Of a DNA stretch of 64,000 nt, positions 55,199-64,000 are shown in pieces. Within the stretch, counting starts at the first letter, position 1, and every line of letters begins with the position of its first letter. The DNA comes from Beroe forskalii (lineage: Eukaryota; Ctenophora; Nuda; Beroida; Beroidae). The position numbers were made by a program, and so were the translations under genes. The stretch is taken from assembly GCA_011033025.1 (NCBI GenBank), contig WFMF01000175.1, positions 186,001 to 250,000 on the forward strand. The letters are read 5' to 3'. The notes beneath the pieces are model-generated. The model saw nothing but the letters and a program-made list of their open reading frames with translations. It did not search any database and was not told where the DNA came from.

Positions 55199-56092
55199 TC
55201 ACACAGTCTTCTCAACACTGTTTACAATTCCACTTCTGATGAAATGTCGCTTGTTAGGCTCATCAGCCTTCTTCCTCTTCAGCTCTGCAACAAGAGTCCT
55301 GTGTGCAAGCCTCTGATCGTAGGACAGGAAAACACTCTTATACTCGTCCTTCTCACTGAGAAGGGGAGATTTAGCAATGACCTCTGAAACAATCAAGGAA
55401 CTGGTCAAGGCAACCTTGACAGGGCGTGGTCTACTGTCCTTAGCCTTGCCCACTCTAAACACCTCCATCTTTGGTTTTTCTCCAATTACTTCTGCATATC
55501 TTCTGCATATCTTCTCATTGAGGTCCTCCTTGTCCTCCTCTGCCAGACCAAATACCATGATGTTTCGGCTCCTATCCTCCTCCTCTACAACTTTCTTAAC
55601 AACAGACACAATGCTGGCTGGTGTGACTGATGTCTGCTCCTGCAGTCCTGACTTCACAACGGAGCTGTAGCTCTTGAACTCCTCTTTGACTGTTTCCTGG
55701 ACAGATGACTTCACACATGATGTGACTGCACACAACTGTTTATCTTTAAACTCCAGCAACTGCTTCTGAAGCTGTACCACATTCTCCTGAGACTCAATCA
55801 GCTTCCTTTGCAGCACAACCATCTCATCAGAGATTTGGCTGAAGGGAGAAGTCTTCAGTGACTCATCATGCTTTACCTGCATATTATGATTCTCTTCCTC
55901 CAACCCTCGAACAGTATGGTGCATATCTGATATATGGACAAAAGCTTGACAAAGCATTGCAGCAAGTTTATCCTTTCCAATTGATTCACAGTGGTTAACA
56001 GTCAACTCCTTGGTACTTGGACAACTCAAAATCTTTAGTTTTTTCCTTATCCACTTATCCCACATGTCCACATTATCTTCAGCATGGTCCAT
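55199..56092 (-). CDS. LINE-type ORF1 (nucleic-acid-binding) protein, intact frame
   Basis: 297 codons in one uninterrupted frame. The N-terminal half is a likely coiled coil (about residues 75-125, Leu/Gln/Glu rich: QRKLIESQENVVQLQKQLLE). An RRM-like module follows, starting SRNIMVFGLAEEDKED, with RVGKAKDSRPRPVKVAL and KSVFLSYDQ, and ending HFIRSGIVN. This layout matches ORF1 proteins of L1-like non-LTR retrotransposons, which bind the element RNA. No reverse transcriptase follows downstream on the same strand, so the element is incomplete. The family call is from motif memory, not a search. Confidence 0.75.
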   Translation of the reverse strand: MDHAEDNVDMWDKWIRKKLKILSCPSTKELTVNHCESIGKDKLAAMLCQAFVHISDMHHTVRGLEEENHNMQVKHDESLKTSPFSQISDEMVVLQRKLIESQENVVQLQKQLLEFKDKQLCAVTSCVKSSVQETVKEEFKSYSSVVKSGLQEQTSVTPASIVSVVKKVVEEEDRSRNIMVFGLAEEDKEDLNEKICRRYAEVIGEKPKMEVFRVGKAKDSRPRPVKVALTSSLIVSEVIAKSPLLSEKDEYKSVFLSYDQRLAHRTLVAELKRKKADEPNKRHFIRSGIVNSVEKTV

Positions 56093-56119
56093 TGCAACAA
56101 CAATTCAAACTTTCAACTC

Positions 56120-56932
56120 AAAATTCATGAGATGAAGAAAATTCATGAGATGAAGAATGAACTTGAAAAGAAAACTCATGAAATCAACAATGTTTGGACC
56201 TACTCCAAGGTTGTTCAGGAAGGAGCAGCTATAGGCAGTGATGTTGCTGAGGTTGTTGCAACTGCAGTACATACTTCATTGGCAAAATGAGATAAGAAGA
56301 GCAATGTTGTTATATATGGAGCCCCAGGGCCCATGGATACACTCACATGATCTGAATGGTGCTCGGGTTTGTTAAATAGCATGGAATGTAGCAACATCAG
56401 TGCCATATCCTCCGAGTACATTGGTATTGACAATTATGGTACTAACAGACCAATTCGATTGTGACTCAAGTCCTCGTATGACACAACTGAAGTCTTACAG
56501 AAGGCACCTTTGCTCAGAAGTAATGTTGACTATAGAGGTATTTATCCCTCGGCTGATCTTACCGTTGATGAAAGGAAGAAAAGGAAAGCCGTAGTTGCAG
56601 TTCTGAAAGAGCAGATATGACTTCATCCTGAAACCCAATGGAAAATTCGCGGTGACACAGTGGTTGATGGTGGACCATTCCTCTGCACAGGAAAACAGAC
56701 TGAACTTGCAAAGAATGAAGAATCAGAAAATGAAGAAATCAAAAATGAAGATGAGAAAAAGGTTGAAGACAAAGCATGTGACTCAAGTTCAGAGGACAGC
56801 CTTGATGGATATAACTTTGAGGACGAGCCAGATCATATCAAGGAAGTGGTTAACAGAATAAGGAATGCAATCTCTGAGGGTTTGACTAACATGATCATGA
56901 CAAATGATGAGGATCCAGTTCAAGACAAATGA
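56120..56932 (+). pseudogene. Decayed ORF1-like gene
   Basis: Plus-strand coding remnants in order: a helical stretch (EMKNELEKKTHEINN), VHTSLAK then a stop, SNVVIYGAPGP (compare NIMVFGLAEE in the minus-strand ORF1), another stop, then DYRGIYPSADLTVDERKKRK, a stop, and an acidic C-terminal region (DSSSEDSLDG ... DEDPVQDK). Several in-frame stops and frame changes show that it is dead. It faces the minus-strand ORF1 head-to-head. Confidence 0.6.
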
Positions 56933-56980
56933 TTGTGCTGAAACTAAAGAGATTTTCAAGAAGTCTTTAAATGTGCCTAA

Positions 56981-57145
56981 GGGATCGTTCACATATTACA
57001 TAATCACCTAGGGGGAGGGAGGGGGTTTCTGAATGATTATGTTACATGTTATTGTAACAAATACACCTACTGTAAACTTGATTACGAGGGGGAGGGGGGG
57101 GGGGAAATCGGCCAAAAATTGATTATGTAATATGTGAACGATCCC
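56981..57145. mobile_element. 165-bp MITE, PIF/Harbinger-like
   Basis: Perfect 20-bp terminal inverted repeats beginning gggatcgttcacatattaca, flanked by TAA on both sides (56978-56980 and 57146-57148). A 3-bp TWA duplication is typical of PIF/Harbinger elements. The interior has poly-G runs. Confidence 0.85.
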
Positions 57146-57572
57146 TAATGCTAAAATTTGTGAATGATTATTGTGTGAATTGGAATAGGGTAGAAAAAAT
57201 AAATAAAGTATTTTGATTAACACATCAACAATGTTTTCATAAATCAACTGCCTTCAAACTTCCACTAATAACTGGATCTTCCAGCCTCTAATGAGATAAT
57301 TAAAATTAAAAATATATCGAGGTAACAAAACCTGCAATAATGAAAAGGAAGAGTATTAATTATCAACTTAAAATTATGCTGATTAAAAACGTGAAATTCG
57401 AATGCTTCAAATAATTTAAATAAATTAAAAAAATACGGTGAATATAATAAGTTAGATTTAATTACATTAAAGTAATTAGTCAGCTGAGTCTGATTACAAA
57501 ATAGCTTCCCATATATAGAGATAGATCATAAAAATGGCAACACATAATGAAGTTTAAAAATAATGAAAAATA

Positions 57573-58070
57573 CTAATACCGTAAGTTGAAGAACCTCTTC
57601 TTAGATAGGAATGGTCTTGTCTTAAGATAATCTACTTGCTGTTGTCTATTCTCTAAGTAATTCACAGTTTCTATCTTGGAGAGTACAACGTCTGAAATGT
57701 TCCAGTAGTAGTAGATACTATTATGCCCACCTTTTATACAATCATTTTTAAAAGACTCTAATCTACATTTAAATTCATCCACTGAACAAGAATCTTTCAC
57801 TGAAATTGGCAGTTTATTCCATAATTCTCTAACACGTTCAGTAATAAACCCTCTATGCAGCCTCTGAATACTTTTTAGGAATACTGTTCTTAATCTTAAG
57901 ACTTGAGATCAGATTATGCCTATTTTTACTGAAATTGAAGATATGGTTCAACCCATTAATATTCTTGAAAGCTTTAAAAGTTTCAATAAGGTCACCACGG
58001 TAACGTCTTTCAGCCAATGTTGTGAGCTGCAGGCATCTCAATCTCTCAGAGTATGGAAGTTGGCCCATCC
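57573..58070 (-). pseudogene. C-terminal end of a LINE reverse transcriptase
   Basis: Minus-strand fragments LPYSERLRCLQLTTLAERR, RGDLIETFKAFKNINGL, then after a frame change DSCSVDEFKCRLESF. This is the conserved tail of Jockey/CR1-like RT proteins (RL..L.LTTL..RR.RGDLI..FK). Cut on its upstream side by the foldback element at 58071. Confidence 0.75.
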
Positions 58071-60043
58071 CAAAATGGTACCACAGGAACACGACAAAAA
58101 TTAGCCTCCATTAGCCTCCATGGAGGCTGAGTGGAGCCTGAGTGGAGCCTAAGTGGAGGCTAATTTCAAAAATTAGCCTCCACGGAGGCTAGTGGAGGCA
58201 TGAGGCTAATTTTTGAAAAATAGCCTCCACTATGGAGGCTATATTAGCCTCCACTAGCCTCCATTAGCCTCCACTAGCCTCCACTCAGCCTCCACTCAGC
58301 CTCCATGGAGGCTAAATTTTTGGTTTAGCCTCCACTAGCCTCCACTAGCCTCCACTCAAGAATTAGCCTCCATTAGCCTCCACAGAAATTTAAAAAGTCA
58401 TTTTTGTGGAGGCTAAAGCCTCCATATGGAGGCTAATGGAGGCTAATGGAGGCTGAGTGGAGGCTAAGTGGAGGCTGAGTGGAGCCTAAATCAATAAGCC
58501 TACAAAACACAAATTTCTTGCTGAAAATGGTGATTTATGTGTACTAATGTGAAAAACAATATATAGCTTCAAACTTTCAGACAGCTCCAACTGTCCTACA
58601 CTCAGCCTCCACTAGGCTCCACTCAGCCTCCACTAGGCTCCACTCAGCCTCCACTAGGCTCCACTCAGCCTCCACTAGGCTCCACTCAGCCTCCACTAGG
58701 CTCCACTCAGCCTCCACTTAGCCTCCACTAGGCTCCACTCAGCCTCCACTAGGCTCCACTCAGGCCCCACTAGCCTCCACTAGGCTCCACTCAGCCTCCA
58801 CTAGGCTCCACTGCCCACCACTAGGCTCCACTAGCCTCCACTAGCCTCCACTAGGATCCAATAGGCTCCACTAGCCTCCACTAGGATCCATTCAGCCTCC
58901 ACTAGGCTCCACTCAGCCTCCACTAGGCTCCATTCAGCCTCCGCTAGCCTCCACTTAGCCTCCACTAGGCTCCACTCAGCCTCCACTAGGCTCCACTCAG
59001 GCCCCACTAGCCTCCACTAGGCTCCACTCAGCCTCCACTAGGCTCCACTGGCCACCACTAGGCTCCACTAGCCTCCACTAGGATCCAATAGGCTCTACTA
59101 ACCTCCACTAGAATCCATTCAGCCTCCACTAGGCTCCACTCAGCCTCCACTAGGCTCCACTCAGCCTCCACTAGCCTCCACTAGGCTCCACTCAGCCTCC
59201 ACTAGGCTCCATTCAGCCTCCACTAGGCTCCACTCAGCCTCCACCAGGCTCCACTCAGCCTCCACTAGGCTCCACTTAGCTCCACTAGCCTAGTGGAGGC
59301 TAGTGGAGCCTATTGGAGGCTAGTGGAGCCTAGTGGAGGCTGAGTGGAGCCTAGTGGAGGCTAATGGAGGCTGAGTGGAGGCTAGTGGAGGCTGAATGGA
59401 GCCTAGTGGAGGCTGAGTGGAGCCTAGTGGAGGCTGAGTGGAGCCTAGTGGAGGCTGAGTGAAGCCTAGTGGAGCCTAGTGGAGGCTGAGTGGATTCTAG
59501 TGGAGGCCTAGTGGTGCCTAATACTAGACTTTGGTCTATGTTACAAAATGTACTCTTTTGTAAAAACATGACATAAATTTAATTTTGTGGAGGCTAGCAT
59601 ATTATCTGTGTTTTTTCATGATTTTAGCCTCCATTTGGAGGCTATAGCCTCCACTAGCACTGTCAAAATAGCTTCCATAGAATCCAAAAAATGACTTTCT
59701 AAATTTCCGTGGAGGCTAATGGAGGCTAAATCTTGAGTGGAGGCTAGTGGAGGCTAAACCAAAAATTTAGCCTCCATGGAGGCTGAGTGGAGGCTGAGTG
59801 GAGGCTGAGTGGAGGCTAGTGGAGGCTAATGGAGGCTAGTGGAGGCTAATATAGCCTCCATAGTGGAGGCTATTTTTCAAAAATTAGCCTCATGCCTCCA
59901 CTAGCCTCCGTGGAGGCTAATTTTTGAAATTAGCCTCCACTTAGGCTCCACTCAGCCTCCACTCAGCCTCCACTCAGCCTCCATGGAGGCTAATGGAGGC
60001 TAATGGAGGCTAATTTTTGTCGTGTTCCTGTGGTACCATTTTG
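58071..60043. mobile_element. 2-kb foldback element with cctccactagg minisatellite core
   Basis: Long inverted arms of about 430 bp from caaaatggtaccacaggaac on the left, with the exact inverse at the right end. The core (58600-59520) is a roughly 21-bp minisatellite, gcctccactaggctccactca, that switches strand near 59290. The core matches that of the foldback at 30831-34297, while the arms differ. No protein coding. Confidence 0.9.
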
Positions 60044-60650
60044 CCATGGATTCCACAGCATAAATGAATGATCAGAGTTGGCCGTGTGGCCAAAATTCTA
60101 TTATCATTATTATTACTATTATTATTATTGCCCTAAACCAGGTGATCCTGGTGAATGGAAACATGGAACCCTTGAATGCCCTACAGTATCACCAGCTGAG
60201 TGACGTCACAATACCTAAAGGTCAATTTTTCTGTATCCCAAACCTAACCATGACCCTAACCAAAACCCTAACCTTAATCCTAACCCTAACCCTAACAAAT
60301 CCTGACCCTAATCGTGACCCTAACCCTAGACCTTAAAGCGCTAAGTGCACTTAACTATATTTTTCTGACTGACGTCATGATCATAGATAATGAAGAGCCA
60401 GGAGTTATATGGGACACTAGCCGGACATACATACCCCAAATTTCAAATGTAAATTGTCAATTCGATTGTCTGATGTTGACAGACCCTCTTAAGAATTTGA
60501 TGGATTCCTCCCATCCCTGCGCGCAACACTCGGAGGTCGTGGAAAACGTTGCGTGCGCGGCGGAGAGTAAGGTAACATCCTACAACTTAAAAATAAGCTT
60601 CGCGGCTGGCGTCAGCGGGTCTTACATCGTACGACAATCAATTCGAAGAC

Positions 60651-60806
60651 GTTGCCCTAACCAGCGCCCTGGTTTCGCGCAAAAAGTGCGCGACGCAACG
60701 CCTTCGGCGGACGCGCGCGCTTCGCGCGCGCGCCCGCCGAAGGCGAAGGGGTCAGACAACGTCTGACAAGGGTGTCGCGCGAAACCAGGGCGCTGGTTAG
60801 GGCAAC
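60651..60806. repeat. Inverted repeat, GC-rich
   Basis: gttgccctaaccagcgccct and its inverse bound this segment. The interior is cgcgcg-rich and partly palindromic. Confidence 0.8.
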
Positions 60807-60988
60807 GCAACGCCCCTGGTTAGAGGAAATTCGAAGTAGGTTACCAGCTACCCCGCGCGGTGCACAATTACGTTCGATTCCACATGACCTTTGGACGCGT
60901 CCAAAGGTCATGTGGAATCGAACGTAATTGTGCACCGCGCGGGGTAGCTGGTAACCTACTTCGAATTTCCTCTAACCAGGGGCGTTGC
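60807..60988. repeat. Perfect 182-bp palindrome
   Basis: The two halves are exact reverse complements as far as I checked, with no spacer, centred on ggacgcgtcc at 60893-60902. It explains mirrored open frames on both strands. Confidence 0.9.
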
Positions 60989-61024
60989 AAATGTTACCCG
61001 CGTCCGGACGCGGGTAACATTTGC
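60987..61024. repeat. Perfect 38-bp palindrome
   Basis: gcaaatgttacccgcgtcc followed directly by its reverse complement, abutting the 182-bp palindrome. Confidence 0.92.
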
Positions 61025-61135
61025 GTTTTAGCCATGGCCATTGCCCTAACCAGGACCCTGGTTACGCGCACGGCGCGACGCCATCGCATCCAGTTTTACC
61101 CTAACCAGGGCCCTGGTTTGGTATGTGTCCCATAT

Positions 61136-61850
61136 AACTCTTGCTAAACACGTATATCCCTGTGTGGCTCGCGCGGCGCGTACACACACCTATGCGGGCT
61201 TAGGAAATATAACTCTGGCTGAGTGACGTCACAGATCTAAACTGTAAACGCCATTTTTTTTGTATCCTAAACCTAAATATGGGTGAGTCTCCCATATAAA
61301 CGGGAGCCTTCATTATCTATGACAATGACGTCACTCAGAAAAATATAATTAAGCGCACCTAGCGCTTTAAGGACTAGGGTTATGGTCAGGATTAGGGTCG
61401 GGATTTGTTAGGGTTAGGGTCAGGATTAAGGTTAAGGTTTTGGTTAGGGTTATGGATAGGTTTAGGATACAGAAAAATTGACGTTTAGATCTGTGACGTC
61501 ACTCAGAGCCGTTTATATGGGAGACATACCTAAATATGGCCCTAACCAAAACCCTAATCTTAAATATCCTTGCCGGCTTACCTTAACCCTAACAAATCCT
61601 GACCCTGGCCCTTACCTTGCTGAACACGTTAAACACGTATATCCCTGTGTGGCTCGCGCGCTTCCCCAGCACTCAAATGTATTTTTCTCAGTGACGTCAT
61701 TATCATAGATAATGAAGAGCCCAGAGTTATATGGGACGCTAGCCGTGATATGGGAAACTAGCCCTTGGTTGCTAAACATGTATATCCCATAGGGAAGTGC
61801 GCGGTGCGTACGCCGTACACACACCTATAGTGGCTTGTGTCATTGGGTCA
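61136..61850. repeat. GC-rich dispersed repeats, right cluster
   Basis: Copies at about 61140-61205, 61615-61680 and 61765-61840 of the tgctaaacacgtatatccct ... acacacctatgcgggctta unit seen at 2441-2975. Confidence 0.75.
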
Positions 61851-62689
61851 GACAACATCCAACAACTTGATTGATGGGGCCTTAGGTAATAAAGATGTAC
61901 CAATGTCCTTTTCAAGTGCCAACTTTTTATATTAATTCTGTCAAAAAGTCAAAAACATGAAATTTTGTACCTATGTTTCTATTGAGCACTCTTTATTGAG
62001 CTGCCGGTTCAGTCTGGTTCAGTCTGGTTCAGTTTGTTTAACCCTGGTAATTTTGTTATGTATCATCAGTTGTACTTGAGAAGATTGAAGGTTGCAACTA
62101 TTTAGAAAATTAGTTTAAGTTCAATGATTTTTTGAGGGATAAGCTTTTCATAGCCAAGAAGAAAGGATTCAACATTTATTCTTAATTCCAATACATTTTT
62201 ATAATTAAACTTTGTTATTTTTGCTGTTGAATTGATTCCAGTAACTTATTTATCACAGTTGATCATTTATCACCTTATTTTATTCATTAAATGTTTATGA
62301 ATGATTTTTCAATTATGTTTAATGGGCATATATAACAACAATTAAAGAATAAATGGGCACCTGAGTTAAATGGCGCGTAAGAAAGTTACCATTGTCATTT
62401 ATATTGTTGTCATTTATATTGTCATTTATATTGTTGTCATTTATATTGTGTATGTTAATTGTGATGGTTAAATACCATTACCCTTTTATTATTTTTTATA
62501 AGTCATAATATGCATTATTAATAAACAATGATTTCTTCAAATTCAAACATATTAGATACAATAGACGGAATAATTTTCCGAAACTGTCAGTGCAGTAGAT
62601 TAGCGTGGTTATGTGAAAGGGTTCGATTCATATTCATCCATTCATTTCATTACAGAGTTTTACTGTTTCATTGTATTGCCTGTGATAAA
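61851..62689. other. AT-rich region with simple repeats
   Basis: A short ctggttcagt tandem (62010-62035) and a roughly 18-bp tgtcatttatattgt array (62390-62450). No exon seen. Confidence 0.5.
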
Positions 62690-63435
62690 GATGGGGGATC
62701 CTTTAATTGATACAATAGACTCCTTATTTTATTTATCATTGGAACTTGACAACAACAAGGCCAGTGACATCTCAGTCAGGGTGCTAAAAAGAATCTCTAG
62801 ACTTATATCTACATGTATCTCACTTTTCAACAAATTCATGAACATTGGCAGTTTCTGGAATTTTAAAAATTGGTAAAATAAGTCCTATTTACAAAAAGAT
62901 GATGCACAGTTATTTGATAATTACCGCCCGATATCGATTCTGCCAATATTTGGAAAAATATTTGAAAAAGTGATACAACCGTTTGTACAGCTTTTGTCAT
63001 CAAAAATGTTTCTTACAGTAAGCAGTTTGGCTTCCGTAGAAATCATTCAACTGGACATGCCATAAACTACTCAGTTGACAAGATAATAAAGGAATTAGAA
63101 AACACAATCATATTATCGGAATATTTATTGACCTTAGTAAGGCTTTTGATACTTGACCATGCAAAACTTTTACTTAAATTAGAGCACTATGGAATTAGGG
63201 GAAATTGTCACGAACTCTTATCTAGCTACCTCACTGATAGAAGTCAGTGTACTGTTTTAATGGAATTGAATCAGACCCATGTGATGTTGAATATGGAGTG
63301 CCACAGGGATCTGTCCTAGGGCCACTTCTTTTCCTTATTTATATTAATGATCTAACTAACTCGCATCTACTGGTGATTATGTATTATTTGCTGATGACAC
63401 TAACATATTTATAGCAGGAACCTCTGAAGAAGATG
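62690..63435 (+). pseudogene. Non-LTR reverse transcriptase fragment (Jockey/CR1-like)
   Basis: Plus-strand RT motifs in order but in shifting frames: DNNKASDISVRVLKRISRLI, NYRPISILPIFGKIFEK, FGFRRNHSTGHAINYSVDK, FIDLSKAF and DHAKLL, LLSSYLTDRSQC, YGVPQGSVLGPLLF, INDL, and FADDTNIF, the catalytic Asp pair. It has several frameshifts and is cut off shortly after the FADD motif, so it is dead. Possibly the same family as the fragment at 57573-58070; they do not overlap, so I cannot test this. Confidence 0.88.
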
Positions 63436-64000
63436 TATTTCACAAGTCTCAAATAAGCCAATGTTGTAGATAGCACAGAATTGACACGGACAACCAGATC
63501 CGCGAACGCGCATAGAATTACAATTGCGCGCGCGGAATCAGAGCGCAAAAGTACTAGCAGGCGGATCACGTGACAGGTCACGTGATGTGACGTCACGAAA
63601 CAGAAAAACGCCCAGAGGCAAAGGAAGACATTGTCCAATTTCAAAAAACTTGATATCCTCGTGATCAGCTCACTGAGATCCACAATCGAGTCAAAGAGCC
63701 CAAAAAACTTTGAAAAAAGGGCGCACCCTACGGGCGCGCGCACGAAGCGCGCGCGTCCGTAGAAGGCAACGTCTGACCAGTGCAAGTGACCATCGCAACG
63801 CAGCGCATGCATCATGTCGACGGACGTTGCCCTTTTATTTCTTTTGACTGGATAGTGGATGCGCAAAGTGACGTATGTGGAACGTTGCGCCGCGCGCGAG
63901 GGTAGGGTAACACATAACAAGCAGCATGACATTGAAAATTAAAAGTTTAAATTTAAATTTCATCTTTCCTAAGCCCGCATAGGTGTGTGTACGCGCGCGG
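63436..64000. repeat. GC-rich repeat mosaic at right edge
   Basis: Palindromic cacgtgacaggtcacgtg near 63570, cgcgcg-rich inverted blocks (63720-63760), a ggtagggtaac block (63900) shared with 54115 and 60570, and an inverted copy of the GC-rich unit ending the window. Confidence 0.6.

Larger units (their letters stand above)
60195..61505. repeat. Foldback region with telomere-like repeats in inverted arms
   Basis: The left arm has gagtgacgtcaca, then tttttctgtatcc, then degenerate (ccctaa)n (60236-60345). The right arm has the inverse: (ttaggg)n at 61370-61470, then ggatacagaaaaa, then tgtgacgtcactc. Further gtgacgtca and atagataatgaagag copies occur inside and at 61690-61725. These repeats are interstitial and inverted, so they are not a chromosome end. 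Confidence 0.8.

Noticed and set aside
60236..60345. Chromosome end (telomere)
   Set aside because: The CCCTAA repeats are degenerate, short, and matched by an inverted copy 1.1 kb away inside ordinary sequence.
60314..61147. Mirrored open frames of 90-150 codons on both strands
   Set aside because: They span perfect palindromes and GC-rich inverted repeats, so the same peptide appears on both strands.
63384..63932. 182-codon minus-strand open frame
   Set aside because: Begins in GC-rich repeat and ends antisense to the reverse transcriptase fragment; no domain.
1..64000. CRISPR array, operon or prokaryotic system
   Set aside because: The tandem repeats have no spacer structure, and all supported genes are spliced eukaryotic genes.

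Overview
The window is eukaryotic, from an invertebrate animal whose clade I cannot assign. It is AT-rich, with one 100-N assembly gap, many short exons bounded by GT-AG introns, TTAGGG/CCCTAA-type interstitial repeats, non-LTR retrotransposon fragments and many inverted-repeat elements. There are no prokaryotic features, and I saw no tRNA or rRNA gene.

The core is a head-to-tail pair of paralogous genes on the minus strand, called here IgR-A (23450 to 8324) and IgR-B (52823 to 25575). I rebuilt both exon by exon from splice sites and phases. Each encodes a large type I membrane protein: a signal peptide split after a 5-nt first coding exon, a long row of immunoglobulin-like domains (about 17 in A, 14 in B), one transmembrane helix and a cytoplasmic tail. 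Most ectodomain exons are phase 1-1. A has three extra Ig domains (exons 16895 to 15151) that B lacks.

The tails differ sharply. A has a short tail of three exons with four tyrosines. B has about 311 residues spread over 15 small exons, with 19 tyrosines in immunoreceptor-like contexts (YxxI/L/V). These include four tandem near-identical 45-nt exons with the ITIM-like core STYATI and one exon with an ITAM-like pair (YADI-x11-YGNL). From the third tail exon on, every internal exon is phase 0-0, so motifs could be added or dropped without breaking the frame. This is the most interesting system in the window: a candidate invertebrate phosphotyrosine immune or allorecognition receptor pair with a modular tail.

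Neither gene model is perfect. A has a one-base frameshift in Ig10. B lacks a GT (or GC) donor at one exon edge. Several B introns have slid relative to A, including a shifted donor and a one-base deletion in the transmembrane exon that cancel each other.

The left flank (1-8323) holds a 20-bp minisatellite, GC-rich dispersed repeats, a foldback repeat, a terminal-inverted-repeat element and the gap, but no convincing gene. The introns carry TIR elements, minisatellites and a 3.5-kb foldback element in the tail region of B. The right flank (52.8-64 kb) is a transposon graveyard: an intact LINE-type ORF1 (minus), a decayed ORF1-like gene head-to-head with it, a Harbinger-like MITE, LINE reverse transcriptase fragments on both strands, a 2-kb foldback element sharing its minisatellite core with the intronic one, and nested perfect palindromes with telomere-like repeats.
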